DNA of 64,000 nt from Huiozyma naganishii CBS 8797 (taxonomy: Eukaryota; Ascomycota; Saccharomycetes; Saccharomycetales; Saccharomycetaceae), in NCBI RefSeq assembly GCF_000348985.1, contig NC_035925.1, forward strand, positions 372,001-436,000, in the 5' to 3' direction. Below the pieces are notes generated by a model, which was not told the DNA's origin, made no database searches, and was given only the letters and a program-made list of their open reading frames with translations. How positions within the stretch are numbered: the first letter of the stretch is position 1; each line of letters begins with the position of its first letter. Of this stretch, positions 18,806 through 29,808 are shown in pieces. A program made the position numbers and the translations under genes.

Positions 18806-21331
18806 AGAGAGAGCAATACCCTATTGTACAGTTAATAAGCATATAGTAAACTTTTTTTTTACTTTTAGAGGCATAGTTCGTTATGCATTTCGATTCTCCC
18901 TTTAAGTATAAAGCTTCTGAAATTGTATGCGGTGGGTGTTGTATGTGGTATTTTCGGCTTGCTACTTGCGAAATCCCCACTCTTTTCTCCCATCGAACTT
19001 GTATTGATGCGATGGCAAAGACAAAAAAATAGTCATCAAAAAAGAAGAATGAAATTGAATACAGGAAACGTAATTGAAGACTTGGGGATCAAAGATGGAA
19101 TCAATAATACGAAAAAAAAACATCAACGAGAGCAAAAATTATATTCAAGGTTCGTGTCACCGTTGAGGAAATAAGTGAATATTTGTAAAACAGAACTGAT
19201 CCTCTTTTAGACCCCTTCATTAATATCGAGGAGATTAGATGTCAGTTCATTAGTATACTTCGGCTGAAAATTCCAATTTATTAAACTAACCGGTCCGTTT
19301 TGAAATTAAAACAGACAGAAGTGTCTGCAGGACAGGAAAAAAATGAAACTTAAGAGTAAAGCTCTCCTCTCAGACTTTCCACGTTTTAGATATCGCATCC
19401 TTCTTTTTTCTTTTAATATACAGTTGTATAAGAAAGTTAACCTTTTAGCACGTTTGTATACTGCAGTTTGGGAAAACAAAGAAAGCAAAGAAAAAACGAA
19501 CCGCCGTTCCATCTCGAGAGAAAAAGAAGTCATACTTCTGTGAGTTCTCTCGAGCAGGACATTTCTATGACTAAAAAGAGAGAACAATAAAAGGGTACCA
19601 AGAGCGGATATGAGAATGTTATAGAGAGCTCATTCGCGGAACGCTCCGTTTAGAGTATCCCCCCACACACCATAAAAATCTCTGAGCGTTTACTAAGTTC
19701 CCGAAAGCTTAACAGGTACTGACTTTGAAGCTTATTATTGCTATCCGAACAACGTCCAAGTTGGCCTTATATGAGCACAATCAACACTCCAAACTTCAAC
19801 GGACAACACAATAGGAAATAGTGCTCTGCCCGACTTTGGAAACATCCGTTTTTTCTTTTAAGTTCGTTCTATTTTCTTTGCCCTCCCCAATGTTCTCTGT
19901 CTTATCTCCCGAAGTCAACACCTTTAGGGTAGGGGACAAACGTTGCATGTAAGCCGTAACCACAGCATAAAAAATAAAGGAAAAAAGAATGTTTAATCAG
20001 CTGCATTTTTTCGATACCAAACCAGAAGTAATCTCGAAAAACCTTCATGTCTCTGTTCCCGGAAAGGCAAAAAATTATCAGCACCTGTTGACACGGAAGT
20101 TACCGAAAAGCGACGCGGATAACGAACGGAAGGACGGATAAGCAAAAAAAAAAGATAAAAATTATATGTAAGCACACAATCAAACAATAGCAAACGTTGC
20201 GGGTTGCGGGTTGCGGGTTGCGGGTTTTCGCTGTAGCTGTATTATCCTCCCCTGCCCTCAGACAATAAGCGTCTTCGGGTGTCACGGTATTTTTCGTTTT
20301 GTTGGTTATTTTATCGTGCCAGTTGCATTGTTCCACTTATCGCTACACACCCAACAAGTGTGTCTATCCCAAGGGTCCCCCCACGCTTTGCTCTTTAAAT
20401 GACACAATTGGGAACGTTAAATGTCTCCAAATAAAGCAAATTTGTGTTGTTGTTGCTTTTTCTTAAACGTCAGGTAGTGTGGGGCCTCCCCGTTTTCTCC
20501 AAAGATAAAAACAGAATTGAGCCAGCCCAATTTTTTTTTATTTTAATGTTGCGGCTGTCTCTTCCCATTCGTTTAGGAGGTATTGTTTATTCTCTTCTAC
20601 GTCTCTTTCTCCATGCCTCCCCTTTTTTTACTCTTTTACTTATAAGGTTTCTTGCTACGGGTCTTTCACAGCAGAAAAACACAAAACAGCGCAGGTCGGG
20701 AAAAAATATGTTTCAGCCTAAAGCAGCAAAAAGCGTTGTGCACAAAAACACTGCAGAGGTCATCTCCTTTTCGTTTCCGCTCTCTTTTCTTTTTCTGCCG
20801 TTGTGCTTTGATCTCTGCGGCACAGTTGCGTCATTTCAAATGTCTCTGTCTGGCTGTCTCGCGTTGGTAGGACATTTTTTGTGCCCGCCGTCAATCAAAA
20901 TGAGAAACTCAATGTGAATCTGCTAAAGACATTGCCAGAACTCCAAACAGGGGAAAACAACTAAAACGTTAAAAAAACAAGTTCGAGGAAAAAAAACGAT
21001 CGTAAAAAAAAGAAAGGAAAGGAAAACTGGATCACTGGAGTATATATTCTCAACACGTATATATGCCCGGCATATCTAACGCAGGTCTGCGCCTTGTCAC
21101 TTCCTTGCTGCCCTTTTTTTCATTTTTTTTTGAAGTAGGCTAGATCTTTTCTGTTCCGTTGTTTCAGATACATTTTTCACTTCTTCTTTTTTTTTTCGTT
21201 GCGATAATCTATTTGATCATCTCTATATATGCATTGATTATACGTCCACTAATCTCACTGACAAATTGAGTGTGTGTTCTTTCGTAAGAAGAAGCAGCAA
21301 TATAATATAATAAAGGGAAATATAAAAAATA
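18806..21331. other. 2.5-kb intergenic region, mainly promoter of the first CMR3-type gene
   Basis: No gene is supported. Open frames here (18923, 19306, 19343, 20444) either start with non-ATG codons or encode low-complexity, unfamiliar sequence. The interval contains the TTGCGGG tandem repeat, several long A/T runs and a TATA-like region near 21040-21060. The long upstream region suggests heavily regulated expression of the zinc-finger gene. Confidence 0.5.
20197..20226 (+). repeat. Four tandem copies of TTGCGGG
   Basis: TTGCGGG is repeated exactly four times (20197-20224) and ends in TTTT. The strand asymmetry (G on one strand, C on the other) resembles short telomere-like repeats, but the unit does not match the S. 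cerevisiae TG1-3 pattern. Confidence 0.85.
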
Positions 21332-22639
21332 ATGTTACCACGTTTGCCGGGATCGTATCAACCATCGGTCCAGCCCTGTAGGAACAGCGCTATGTATCAA
21401 AATACAAACTATCAAACTCCTGTACCAGCCCAGCCTGGCGCGTATCCATCGGGCACTCACCCATCGTATAGCAGTAGTGACGCAGACTCTAGTAGTGTCA
21501 CCATGACCCCCAAAACTACAGTCACGAACGACCCCTTCCCAGTACAATTGCCGTCGTTGACGTCACTCGTTTCGAGTATGCCTCGACCACAACGTGTGCA
21601 GTCGACGTCCCCGGTCAGTATCCCTCAGACGTCAAACCAACAGCAACAGCTTCAGCAACAACAGCAGATGCAACAACAGATGCAATTACAATACCAACAT
21701 CAACAACTGCAATATCAACAGCAACAACAGCTGTTACAGTATCAGCAACAGCAACAGCAACAACAGGAGCAGTTTCAATACCAACAACAGTTCCACTACC
21801 AGCCACAGATCATGCCACAAGTACACGGGTCACAGTACATTTACCAACAACCTCAGACACAAAATAACCTAGGGCAAAAAACTTATCAACCATACCTCCA
21901 TGCCTCGCAGTTCCCACCTTACCTCACACCTACCGCTACGCCGGAAGCACAACCAGATTCAGCGTACCAGACACCACAGATGGTTCAAGTTTGCTACGTC
22001 CCCGTAGACACTACGCAGAGGGGGCCTGTAGTCTTGATGCCCGAGGTACCGTCTGCGCAATCGGGCCATATCCCTCCCAGTGTCCCCCTGCACAAAAGTG
22101 CTCCAGTGGTCCAGAACAACACTTCATCGTTACCAACTTCCATTATCAATGAAGTGAGTTTCCCTCAAAACTCACCTAAACAGAAAACGGTACATACAAC
22201 CTTCGTTAACAGTAACACTGCACAACCGGGGAAGTTTGTGAAAACCAAAGATTACTACTGCACCGAGGTGAAGAAGGAACGTAAAGTCTCGGATACAATG
22301 AAGAACAAACGTTCAAAGGGGATCTCGCCACCTAACGGGAAAAAAGTGATGAAACATGGGATAAACACAAAGATACGGAGAACTAAACAGTGCCCGGTTT
22401 GTGGGAAGATTTGCTCGAGACCCTCCACTTTGAAGACGCATTACTTCATCCACACAGGAGATACACCGTTCAAGTGCACCTGGCCAAACTGTGGGAGATC
22501 GTTCAACGTGAAAAGCAACATGATGAGACATATGAAAGCTCACGCGAAAAAGGCAGCAGAGTCTGGCAAGAAGGCAGCGGAGCCTGTCAATCGGACAATA
22601 CAATCTCTCGAACTTGTAGCAGAACCTGTTAAAAAATAA
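21332..22639 (+). CDS. C2H2 zinc-finger protein, YPR015C/CMR3 family, copy 1
   Basis: 435 residues. Residues about 100-155 are strongly Gln-rich (CAA/CAG runs interrupted by Tyr, Phe, Met). Two C2H2 fingers lie at 354-404: CPVCGKIC..HYFIH, then CTWPNC..HMKAH, joined by TGDTPFK. The finger module is nearly the same as in the second gene at 25174-26481. Presumed nuclear DNA-binding regulator. S. cerevisiae YPR015C and CMR3 (YPR013C) lie in the same place next to TIF6, and position makes this copy the YPR015C equivalent. An unusual TTATTAA/TATAA-rich leader precedes the ATG. Function unknown. Confidence 0.82.
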   Translation: MLPRLPGSYQPSVQPCRNSAMYQNTNYQTPVPAQPGAYPSGTHPSYSSSDADSSSVTMTPKTTVTNDPFPVQLPSLTSLVSSMPRPQRVQSTSPVSIPQTSNQQQQLQQQQQMQQQMQLQYQHQQLQYQQQQQLLQYQQQQQQQQEQFQYQQQFHYQPQIMPQVHGSQYIYQQPQTQNNLGQKTYQPYLHASQFPPYLTPTATPEAQPDSAYQTPQMVQVCYVPVDTTQRGPVVLMPEVPSAQSGHIPPSVPLHKSAPVVQNNTSSLPTSIINEVSFPQNSPKQKTVHTTFVNSNTAQPGKFVKTKDYYCTEVKKERKVSDTMKNKRSKGISPPNGKKVMKHGINTKIRRTKQCPVCGKICSRPSTLKTHYFIHTGDTPFKCTWPNCGRSFNVKSNMMRHMKAHAKKAAESGKKAAEPVNRTIQSLELVAEPVKK

Positions 22640-25173
22640 ACTATTTATTACATTTTAAGGGCAGTACTAATTACGCTGGGAGGATTCCATAAATGTATAT
22701 CTATTGTGTACACAACGCTTCGTAATTATGACAAATACCCCAGTTCATGGCCTATGATGTATTATCCAACTGGGTCAGATGCGTTCTGGGAAAGTGAAAA
22801 ATGAAAAGGTAACTATTGGTTTTCTAAATTTTTGAGTGGCGTCAGGGCAGATATAATTCAGCAAATTACAGTGAGGACTGCTACATAAGTCCCATAAAAT
22901 TATGTTTTAACTAGCAGTTGAATGTATCGATAAAGCAGATTTTTTTCGTGTTGCAGCCTTCCTCAATTGAACAAAAAAAATGTGTAGCAGGTATTACTTT
23001 ACTGTTATGTGTTCATTAATTGGGTTCTTGGTTTGTATTTGGACTGCGTGGTCTCTGGTTGGTGTACGTCTCCGGTCTCGTGCAAAGGTATAACGCTGTA
23101 ATCTCTGTTGTTTACTTCATAACTGGAAATATTTTATTTTTATTCCTGCTTAGTATTACAAAAAATAACTAAGAGTAAAAATTTACAAATTAGGATTCTG
23201 AAGATGAATTGTGGAACTCCCCATGAATGGACTTACGTTGGATATTGGAAATCCAGCTTTGTACAATGTTACAATGCCTATCGTCATATAAAAGGTGAAA
23301 AGAATTCATCGACAGTTTATGTAGCTCTCCTATTTAATCCGTATATGGGGGAGGAGCTTCCCGCGTTCGGCAATGACCGTCTGCTGGAAGACCCTGCCAC
23401 ACCTCAAACATGTGTAATGCAGCATCATTCTTAGCTTCTAGCAACTTATGACCCAACAAACTAACCGATTTATTCAAGCAACTACAACTGATATAACTAC
23501 GTATGACTACGCATACGTTGTAAATAAGAATGTCAAACGGTCCTTACAAACTTAATTCAATCACAACCTAATTTACAGATTCTTTTTACCCAAGGAACAA
23601 AATAAAACAGACCTGTTCCAGCTGCATTGGACGCCAAAGAAGAAAGATATATTTCCTTTTTGGCATGCTACTTAATAGAATGAAAAGTGTTTTTGAATTT
23701 CAACGACATTTTTTTGTTGATCTTGAAAAAAAAGTCTTGTTATGATTATCTATCCTGAGAAAACAGCCCAAAAAAGACCACTATTAGATAATCCCAAATA
23801 TACATAGAAGTCAAGTTGGGCATAAGCTCTCTGCCCAAAAGCAATAGACATTAAGAGACAGATATAATCTGCTACATTGAAACAAAACAGTCATCACTTT
23901 GGAAATTGCATTTGTGTGTTTTTGGTTTTCGAGGTGTAGTCACTACAATATCTTCTTCCATAGCGTAGTTGGGTTTTCTTTACAAGAGACGCGATAAGAA
24001 TCTCCACATGTCTCACGATGTATTTACCACAATAATAAAATTAAAAAAAACAAGAACGTGAAAATATAATTTACAATAGGTCTGAATTTGCTTGGATAAA
24101 CCGAATATTTGTTGCATCCTCCAAGGTTATTTGTAATTTCTTTGTTGATAAGCCACTCTGTACAGTTAGGAAGTCGTCAAACCTAAAAATACAATAGAGC
24201 CAGTAAAAATTGTTGCCTCTCTCATACTTGCTTAGTTTTTTTTCATACACGTTTTTTTGCAAACAATGTCAAGTCACCAAAAAAAAAATTACAGTGTCAC
24301 CTGACTTATATCAGCGTGAAACTTACATAATACTCGGGTATCGCCGCGCTCACTAGATACGTAGAGGCAAGTGAACAATGGCATATGGTGACGTGGTGGC
24401 GTGTATTACCTCGAACACCAAAAAAGGCCAAGCTAATTTCTGCAACGTGTGACAACACAACGAAAACTGATACCCATAGATGAGACCGGACATTTCAAGC
24501 GGATGTTGAACCACATTAAAACCATGTTGCCAAGTGCTGTAAGGAGAAAAATGTTGCAGTTTCCATATTTTTCTTGATGGGAAAAGGGGTAAGTGATCTA
24601 CTGCACGGATATTTTGCCGTCCTGCACATGTGTCTGACAGCACGACAACAGGCTTTTGCCAACCCAATCACGAAAGGTCAATGACCTACGCCCAGCATCT
24701 TTGTTTTACGCTGTACATCTCTCTCTGAAAACGCTTCTTTAGGAAACTAACAACATCCGGGGGAAAAATCCCGAAGACAGAGAGGCTCCATTTTTTTCGC
24801 TTTCTTTTGGGTAAAAGCGCGAAAAGAAACGATATATCATTCCTATTCCAATAGGGGCAATTGTTTTTCCTTCTCTGGGCCCCGTTTCAAAATAAGAGCA
24901 GAAAATATTCCTAATCGGGTATATCCACGGTTTTTCTCTCTCAAAATGGGAAAAACTGACACAGTCAGCAAAACGTGGTTCAGGTTGAAGATGCGAGAAA
25001 CTGCATTGTTCTGTCTATCTACATATTTATACTTTGCCTGCATGCATCACCAGCATCTCACAATTATCGTGTCTTTCAAAGGAAACTCTGCAGAATCCGT
25101 AGGTATACGTCCTCCTTACACCCACTCCAGCCTCTCCCGAAAAGACGATAAGGCTGGGCAATAAGTGTTTTAC
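22640..25173. other. 2.5-kb convergent gap, content unexplained
   Basis: Both flanking genes end here, so no promoter is needed for them. The DNA is AT-rich. The only ATG-started candidate worth naming is a 76-codon frame at 23204-23434 (listed). I looked for tRNA boxes, C/D box patterns and a centromere pattern and saw none that hold. It may hide a non-coding RNA, a decayed gene or a decayed transposon. Confidence 0.4.
23204..23434 (+). CDS. Doubtful small frame, 76 residues
   Basis: ATG to TAG, 76 codons, with mixed amino-acid composition (Trp, Tyr, Pro, Cys) and no low-complexity run. It resembles no family I know. It lies in the middle of the convergent gap, about 565 bases after copy 1. 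It could be a remnant of a decayed gene or chance. Confidence 0.2.
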   Translation: MNCGTPHEWTYVGYWKSSFVQCYNAYRHIKGEKNSSTVYVALLFNPYMGEELPAFGNDRLLEDPATPQTCVMQHHS

Positions 25174-26481
25174 TCAGTGCTTCTCTTTGGCTGCCTTCTT
25201 CGCAAGCTTTCTTTCATGACTTTTCAGATGCCTCATCAAGTTGCTTTTAACGTTGAACGATTTCGTGCAGTCCCCCCATGTGCATTTGAAGGGAGTGTCC
25301 CCCGTGTGAATTAGGTAATGTGTCTTCAAAGTCGAGGGTCTGGAACACACTTTCCCACATACTGGGCACTGTTTGCGCATTTTAACAGCGGATGTGAAGT
25401 TGATAGTGAAATTACTGCTACCGTTTTTCTTCCTATGCGCTGACTGAAGATAGGAGTCCTGACTTTCAGCGTTCAACTTTATGCACTTCCTTCTTTTTAC
25501 ACCCTCTTGTGGCCTTCTCAAAGCAGTGATGGTGACCATCGAGGAATCATCATCATCATCGTCTGTGCTTGTGGAGGGGAAGGCATCCTGTAATGAATGC
25601 TCCGGTTTCACCCTCGGAACTTGGGATGGTGGGACTGTGAAATTAATGTTTGGTTTAGATGTGCCATTCCCTTGCATCTTGAGCGTAGATGATGTTTGTC
25701 TGTGATGTGGGAAACCTGGTAAGAAAACCGTACTGTTCTGTGGGACGACAATGTTGTTCTTCATCGTGGAAGTTGGAACTAGAGTCATACGTGGTGATAC
25801 AGATGATGGTGGCGTTGAATTCACCATCATCTGTGGTACTCCATTTGGTACCACTGATTTTTCAGACTGATCCGGTGAAAGGTAGGTGTAAAGCTGATTT
25901 GGTTGTTCTTGTGCATGATAAGATGACTGACCTTGGATGAAATGCCCCTGATGGTATTGATATTGAAGTGAGGCAGTTACATTTTGATAGTAGTTACCAG
26001 CTGACATTCGTTTTTGACCATGTTGGTTGGGGCCAAAATGGTGTGGCTGCAATGGTACTTGCATGTTATCAGTAATATGTGGTTTCTGATTTTGCGACTG
26101 TGGGGTGACTCCAGGCCCTGGAATCAAGGCGGAGATTGGGGGTAATTTCACATTGGGATCTTGGAAAGTGTAAGTTGGAGAGTTTCTTACACTAACGAAT
26201 GGTCCGTTCTCGGTTTGTACCACGACTTCACCATTGAACATTTGCTGGAATGGTTGGTTGTGAACATTGTGGAATATTTTCCCACATTGAGCCTTCTGCA
26301 ATTCAGAACTCCTCCAAATCCCTTGCGGTGGATTGCCATTATGAACAAGTACCCTAGGGTTACTTAGAGGGTCAAATCGGTTGTCAACGCAGTTATAATA
26401 ATTAGGAATATTATGGTTTCGGTCGAACTGACCGAGCGTCTGTGGCGACTGTTCTCCTGGTGTGGCAGAGCTAGTGAACAT
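25174..26481 (-). CDS. CMR3: C2H2 zinc-finger protein, YPR013C/CMR3 family, copy 2
   Basis: 435 residues, by coincidence the same length as copy 1. Two C2H2 fingers start at residue 372: CPVCGKVC..HYLIH and CTWGDC..HLKSH, with the same TGDTPFK linker. An Asp run (TDDDDDDSS) precedes them, and the N-terminal region is Pro/Gln/Asn-rich. The frame extends to 26598 only through a GTG codon; the first ATG is at 26481. Position before the YPR011C carrier matches CMR3, but the strand is reversed relative to S. cerevisiae, where both paralogues point the same way. Presumed transcription factor, targets unknown. The CMR3 name is positional. Confidence 0.75.
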   Translation of the reverse strand: MFTSSATPGEQSPQTLGQFDRNHNIPNYYNCVDNRFDPLSNPRVLVHNGNPPQGIWRSSELQKAQCGKIFHNVHNQPFQQMFNGEVVVQTENGPFVSVRNSPTYTFQDPNVKLPPISALIPGPGVTPQSQNQKPHITDNMQVPLQPHHFGPNQHGQKRMSAGNYYQNVTASLQYQYHQGHFIQGQSSYHAQEQPNQLYTYLSPDQSEKSVVPNGVPQMMVNSTPPSSVSPRMTLVPTSTMKNNIVVPQNSTVFLPGFPHHRQTSSTLKMQGNGTSKPNINFTVPPSQVPRVKPEHSLQDAFPSTSTDDDDDDSSMVTITALRRPQEGVKRRKCIKLNAESQDSYLQSAHRKKNGSSNFTINFTSAVKMRKQCPVCGKVCSRPSTLKTHYLIHTGDTPFKCTWGDCTKSFNVKSNLMRHLKSHERKLAKKAAKEKH

Positions 26482-28375
26482 AAGAACTAGATGGGCTTTA
26501 TATTTACTGTCGATCGTCTGGATAGGAAAAAATATTCTCCCAGTCCTTAGGTGATCTACTTGTCTCTTTGAGAACAAAGAAAGAAAAAGGAATGGCACAA
26601 GAATGAACTGTAACAGGTTCCACGAGAGGAAAAGGATTGAAAAAAACTACAGAATAACTACTAGTATATATAGGATACGGAATGCTAGATGATGGACGTC
26701 GAGGAGAAGAAAAATATTCCATGTAGAAATTTCGGTATCTCCACGCCGTGAATCTTCCTTCCCCAAATAACTAGAAAACTGGAAATGGAACTTTCAAAAT
26801 GTTTATCGCTCGTTTCGCCTTTTTTTTCCTTTCCTCCCTCATTCTCTATGGGAGTGCACCCTCCTCCCCCCATAAAATTCGTTACGCCCTATAGCCACAG
26901 AAGGGCAGGAGCCATGAATTGTTTCTTTCGAGTACAGTCGAGTTGCCCTATTGCTGGATACTTGAAGACAATAGTTAAAGGAATGAACTGTGACAGCTCT
27001 TCCCTAAAAATATCACATTGTTCTCTGTTCGTTTTCTTTTCTTTTTTCCTTATTTTTCTTTTGTTGAACATTTCGACAACTTCGGGAAAGAACAACAGTT
27101 GGCCCCTCATTTAATGACAGATGTTTTCGCACACCTTAAGGCACATGAAAAGAAGAGGGTTTTTGCTGGCCAAGTGCGCCTACGGCCCCCCTTTCCTGTT
27201 CCTGCAGCTGTTTCTGAGAAAAAAGGTTTTCAAAAATGAAACGTCATTGTCTTGTTTTGCTGCGACGTTTTCCACTCGTAGAGGGAAAAAGAAAAAAAGA
27301 AAACGAAAAGACAATAAGCAGTAATTGAGGTGATGAAACATTACAAATTTCTGGCAATCTAGCCCTTACCCACAGAAGACGCTAGAGAGGTCTTTTTTCT
27401 TGCTGAGAGATGCCCCTACAAGTGGGAAAATAAAAGTAACGTGGGCATTATCCCATACAGAGAGCGCGTCCTAACCTTATTCTCGAGCTCGGCGTGCCAT
27501 CGATTTTCATCTTGGGTTATGAACTCTATGGATGGGCTAGTTGTTTATCCTGTGTGAACCCACCTAGAATTGAATCTTTCGCAATTTGTTAAGGATCTAC
27601 ATTTGAGGTTCAACACTGTGGGGACAAAAGTAGCGACACGTCAGACAAACCTCATTGTAGCTTTTGGTTTTCATTCTTTTGCAAAAAAAAAACCCCATGA
27701 TAAAGAAAAACATGCTTTGCAACAGCGGTGAGAGCTCACTTGTACGTAATGGTGTTTCGAAATAACGAGTTGGGCATAAAAATCTTTTGTTTGGACTGCG
27801 CTTCCCCCTTTATCAGAAGCACATACTGCGTTTACTACATATGGAGCTGGTGATCCGCGTGTAGGACCCATTCGCGTTTTACAACAAAGAGGGAAAAAAA
27901 TAAATGTTTTTGTCGTATGGAGAGAGAGGGGTTGAAACGCAGGGGCCGCTCTCAAGTGTACTGTGAGTAAGGTTAACAGAACACAAATTTAAACGCCGTT
28001 AGAATTGGGCTTCAAATTTAGATTTCAAGCTTACTTTTAAACCCGACTCTCTGCTTAATAATGATACCCATACAGCCAAGACTAGCAGGAAATTGCCCCC
28101 CCCCCTCTCTCCCATGGATTTGGTCGTTAACACACCACCTCTTTGTTTCTCTATTGTGTTCAGTAATACATTCAGGCTTTTAAACACTCATCTTCCGAAG
28201 AGAGAGGAAAAAATATAATACAGCTAATTTTTTCATTTTCGTAGGCACTTTTTTTTCTTTTTGCTCAGGATTCTCCGATAAATTCTCCACAACGTCATAG
28301 ACGAGAATATACAAAACTGCTCGTGTTACTGTCACCCGAGCCATTTTGCGCTGTTCACCGCGGTCGAGGTAAACA
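26482..28375. promoter_or_regulatory. 1.9-kb divergent promoter region, no gene seen
   Basis: It lies between the divergent starts of zinc-finger copy 2 and the YPR011C-type carrier. Short frames on both strands are low-complexity. A run of ten C (28096-28105) is notable. TATATATAGG near 26665 is a candidate TATA region for copy 2. Confidence 0.45.
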
Positions 28376-29368
28376 ATGGATGTCCAACTTGCCTCTTTGG
28401 TGACGTCAACATTGTCGTTGGCCAAGACCGAAACCGGTGTTGCGCTGATTGCCGGTGGGATGGCCGGCACTGTTTCGAGAACCATGGTGTCGCCCTTCGA
28501 GAGAGTCAAAATTCTCTTGCAAGTTCAGAACACGAAACCGGTTCCGAACCAGAGTGTGTCATATAATAAAGGTGTCCTTGGGTCAATTGGACAGATTTAC
28601 AAAGAGGAAGGCGTCAAGGGTTTGTTCAGAGGGAACGGACTGAACTGCGTGAGAATATTCCCATATAGCGCAGTCCAGTTCGTCGTTTATGAGTACTGTA
28701 AAAAAAATATGTTCCATATTTATGGACAGGACGAGAACGGGTTGATTAAGCAACTGACCACTTCTCAGCGGTTATTCAGCGGTTCCCTCTGCGCAATATG
28801 TAGTTTGATTGTAACACAACCCTTGGATTTAATAAGAACCAGATTATCTATCCAAACTGCAAATTTGAGAAACCTTACGCTGAGCAAAGCGAGGGACATT
28901 CAAAACCCACCTGGGTTTTGGGAGCTGTTTAAGAAAATATACAGGGAGGAGGGGAAAGTGTTTGGATTATACAGAGGTATGGTATCTTCAAGTTTACAAG
29001 TTGTTCCCTGTGTAGCATTGACTTTTACAGTTTACGAACAATTGAAATCGTTCAACTCTGACCATAAATTGAGTTACTGGCAAAGAAACGTTTACCAATT
29101 CTGTATTGGTGCAGTCAGCGGTGCTGTATCCCAGACGGTGACGTACCCGTTTGATCTTTTACGGAAGAGATTCCAAATTATGGCCATGGGGAATAACGAA
29201 ATGGGGTACCACTACACTGGTATTTGGGACGCATTGAAGACTATCGGGCGTTCTGAAGGGGCTAGAGGGTACTACAAGGGCTTAACAGCTAATCTGTTCA
29301 AAGTTATACCTGCTACGGCTATCAATTGGCTTGTCTATGAGCTGATGTCCGATGTCCTTCGATCGTAG
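28376..29368 (+). CDS. Mitochondrial carrier, YPR011C type (APS/PAPS carrier)
   Basis: 330 residues (S. cerevisiae about 326). Three carrier repeats are evenly spaced: the signature prolines are at residues 40 (SPFERVK), 149 (QPLDLIR) and 258 (YPFDLLR), 109 residues apart. Six transmembrane segments are expected, in the inner mitochondrial membrane. Family knowledge: YPR011C transports adenosine 5'-phosphosulfate and 3'-phospho-adenosine 5'-phosphosulfate. Position between CMR3 and MIN8/RPA135 fits this orthologue. The ATG at 28376 gives the usual short N terminus. Confidence 0.9.
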   Translation: MDVQLASLVTSTLSLAKTETGVALIAGGMAGTVSRTMVSPFERVKILLQVQNTKPVPNQSVSYNKGVLGSIGQIYKEEGVKGLFRGNGLNCVRIFPYSAVQFVVYEYCKKNMFHIYGQDENGLIKQLTTSQRLFSGSLCAICSLIVTQPLDLIRTRLSIQTANLRNLTLSKARDIQNPPGFWELFKKIYREEGKVFGLYRGMVSSSLQVVPCVALTFTVYEQLKSFNSDHKLSYWQRNVYQFCIGAVSGAVSQTVTYPFDLLRKRFQIMAMGNNEMGYHYTGIWDALKTIGRSEGARGYYKGLTANLFKVIPATAINWLVYELMSDVLRS

Positions 29369-29466
29369 AAAAGAACAATAACAAGCCGACTGTATATTTC
29401 GACCTTGTCAACTCCCTCGTGTCAACAGCAAACGGTACGAGCCTGATCGAGGTCTTAGGCTTCCTA

Positions 29467-29474
29467 ACCAATGA
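29467..29474 (+). promoter_or_regulatory. HAP-type CCAAT site before MIN8
   Basis: ACCAATGA is an exact reverse match to the Hap2/3/4/5 consensus TNATTGGT. It lies about 335 bases before the MIN8 ATG and 100 bases after the carrier stop. HAP control would suit a mitochondrial product. Confidence 0.45.
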
Positions 29475-29506
29475 ACCCCAAGAGAGCCCTCCCGCCCCCA
29501 TTTGCA

Positions 29507-29514
29507 ATCACGTG
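29507..29514 (+). promoter_or_regulatory. Cbf1-type site ATCACGTG before MIN8
   Basis: An exact match to RTCACRTG, the Cbf1 site also used as centromere element CDEI. No AT-rich block or CDEIII-like sequence follows, so a promoter role is more likely than a centromere. Confidence 0.55.
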
Positions 29515-29808
29515 CACGGACGGCTGGAGGGAAATCCGTACAACACGATATGCAGAGATGCCCCGCTTATCAATCTGCGGATTTCTATTGGTCTCGAAAA
29601 AAACACACACAAACTGCAAGGGGTTTTCCGGCCGTAAAATGCGGAGGTCGCTGGCCGGGAAACTGGGGAAACAAGGGACAATGGTAATATAAATTAGGAC
29701 AAGAACTCTGTTCTTTCCCTGTTTTGCAAATTTTCGTGTTTTTGTGGCTTCCACTTACCTCTGTAACATATACAGTACTAACTACATATACCAAAATATA
29801 ATACAAGA

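Noticed and set aside
20444..20917. 157-codon frame upstream of zinc-finger copy 1
   Set aside because: Leu/Phe-rich translation from T-rich DNA with an overlapping frame; typical of polypyrimidine promoter DNA.
21640..21790. CAA/CAG-rich block as a microsatellite artefact
   Set aside because: It is in frame within zinc-finger copy 1 and encodes a Gln-rich stretch common in yeast regulators.
24353..24667. 104-codon minus frame in the convergent gap
   Set aside because: It begins with a non-ATG codon (TTG) and shows no family features.
29507..29514. CDEI-type ATCACGTG as part of a centromere
   Set aside because: No CDEII or CDEIII follows; the site lies in a promoter and fits Cbf1 in transcription.
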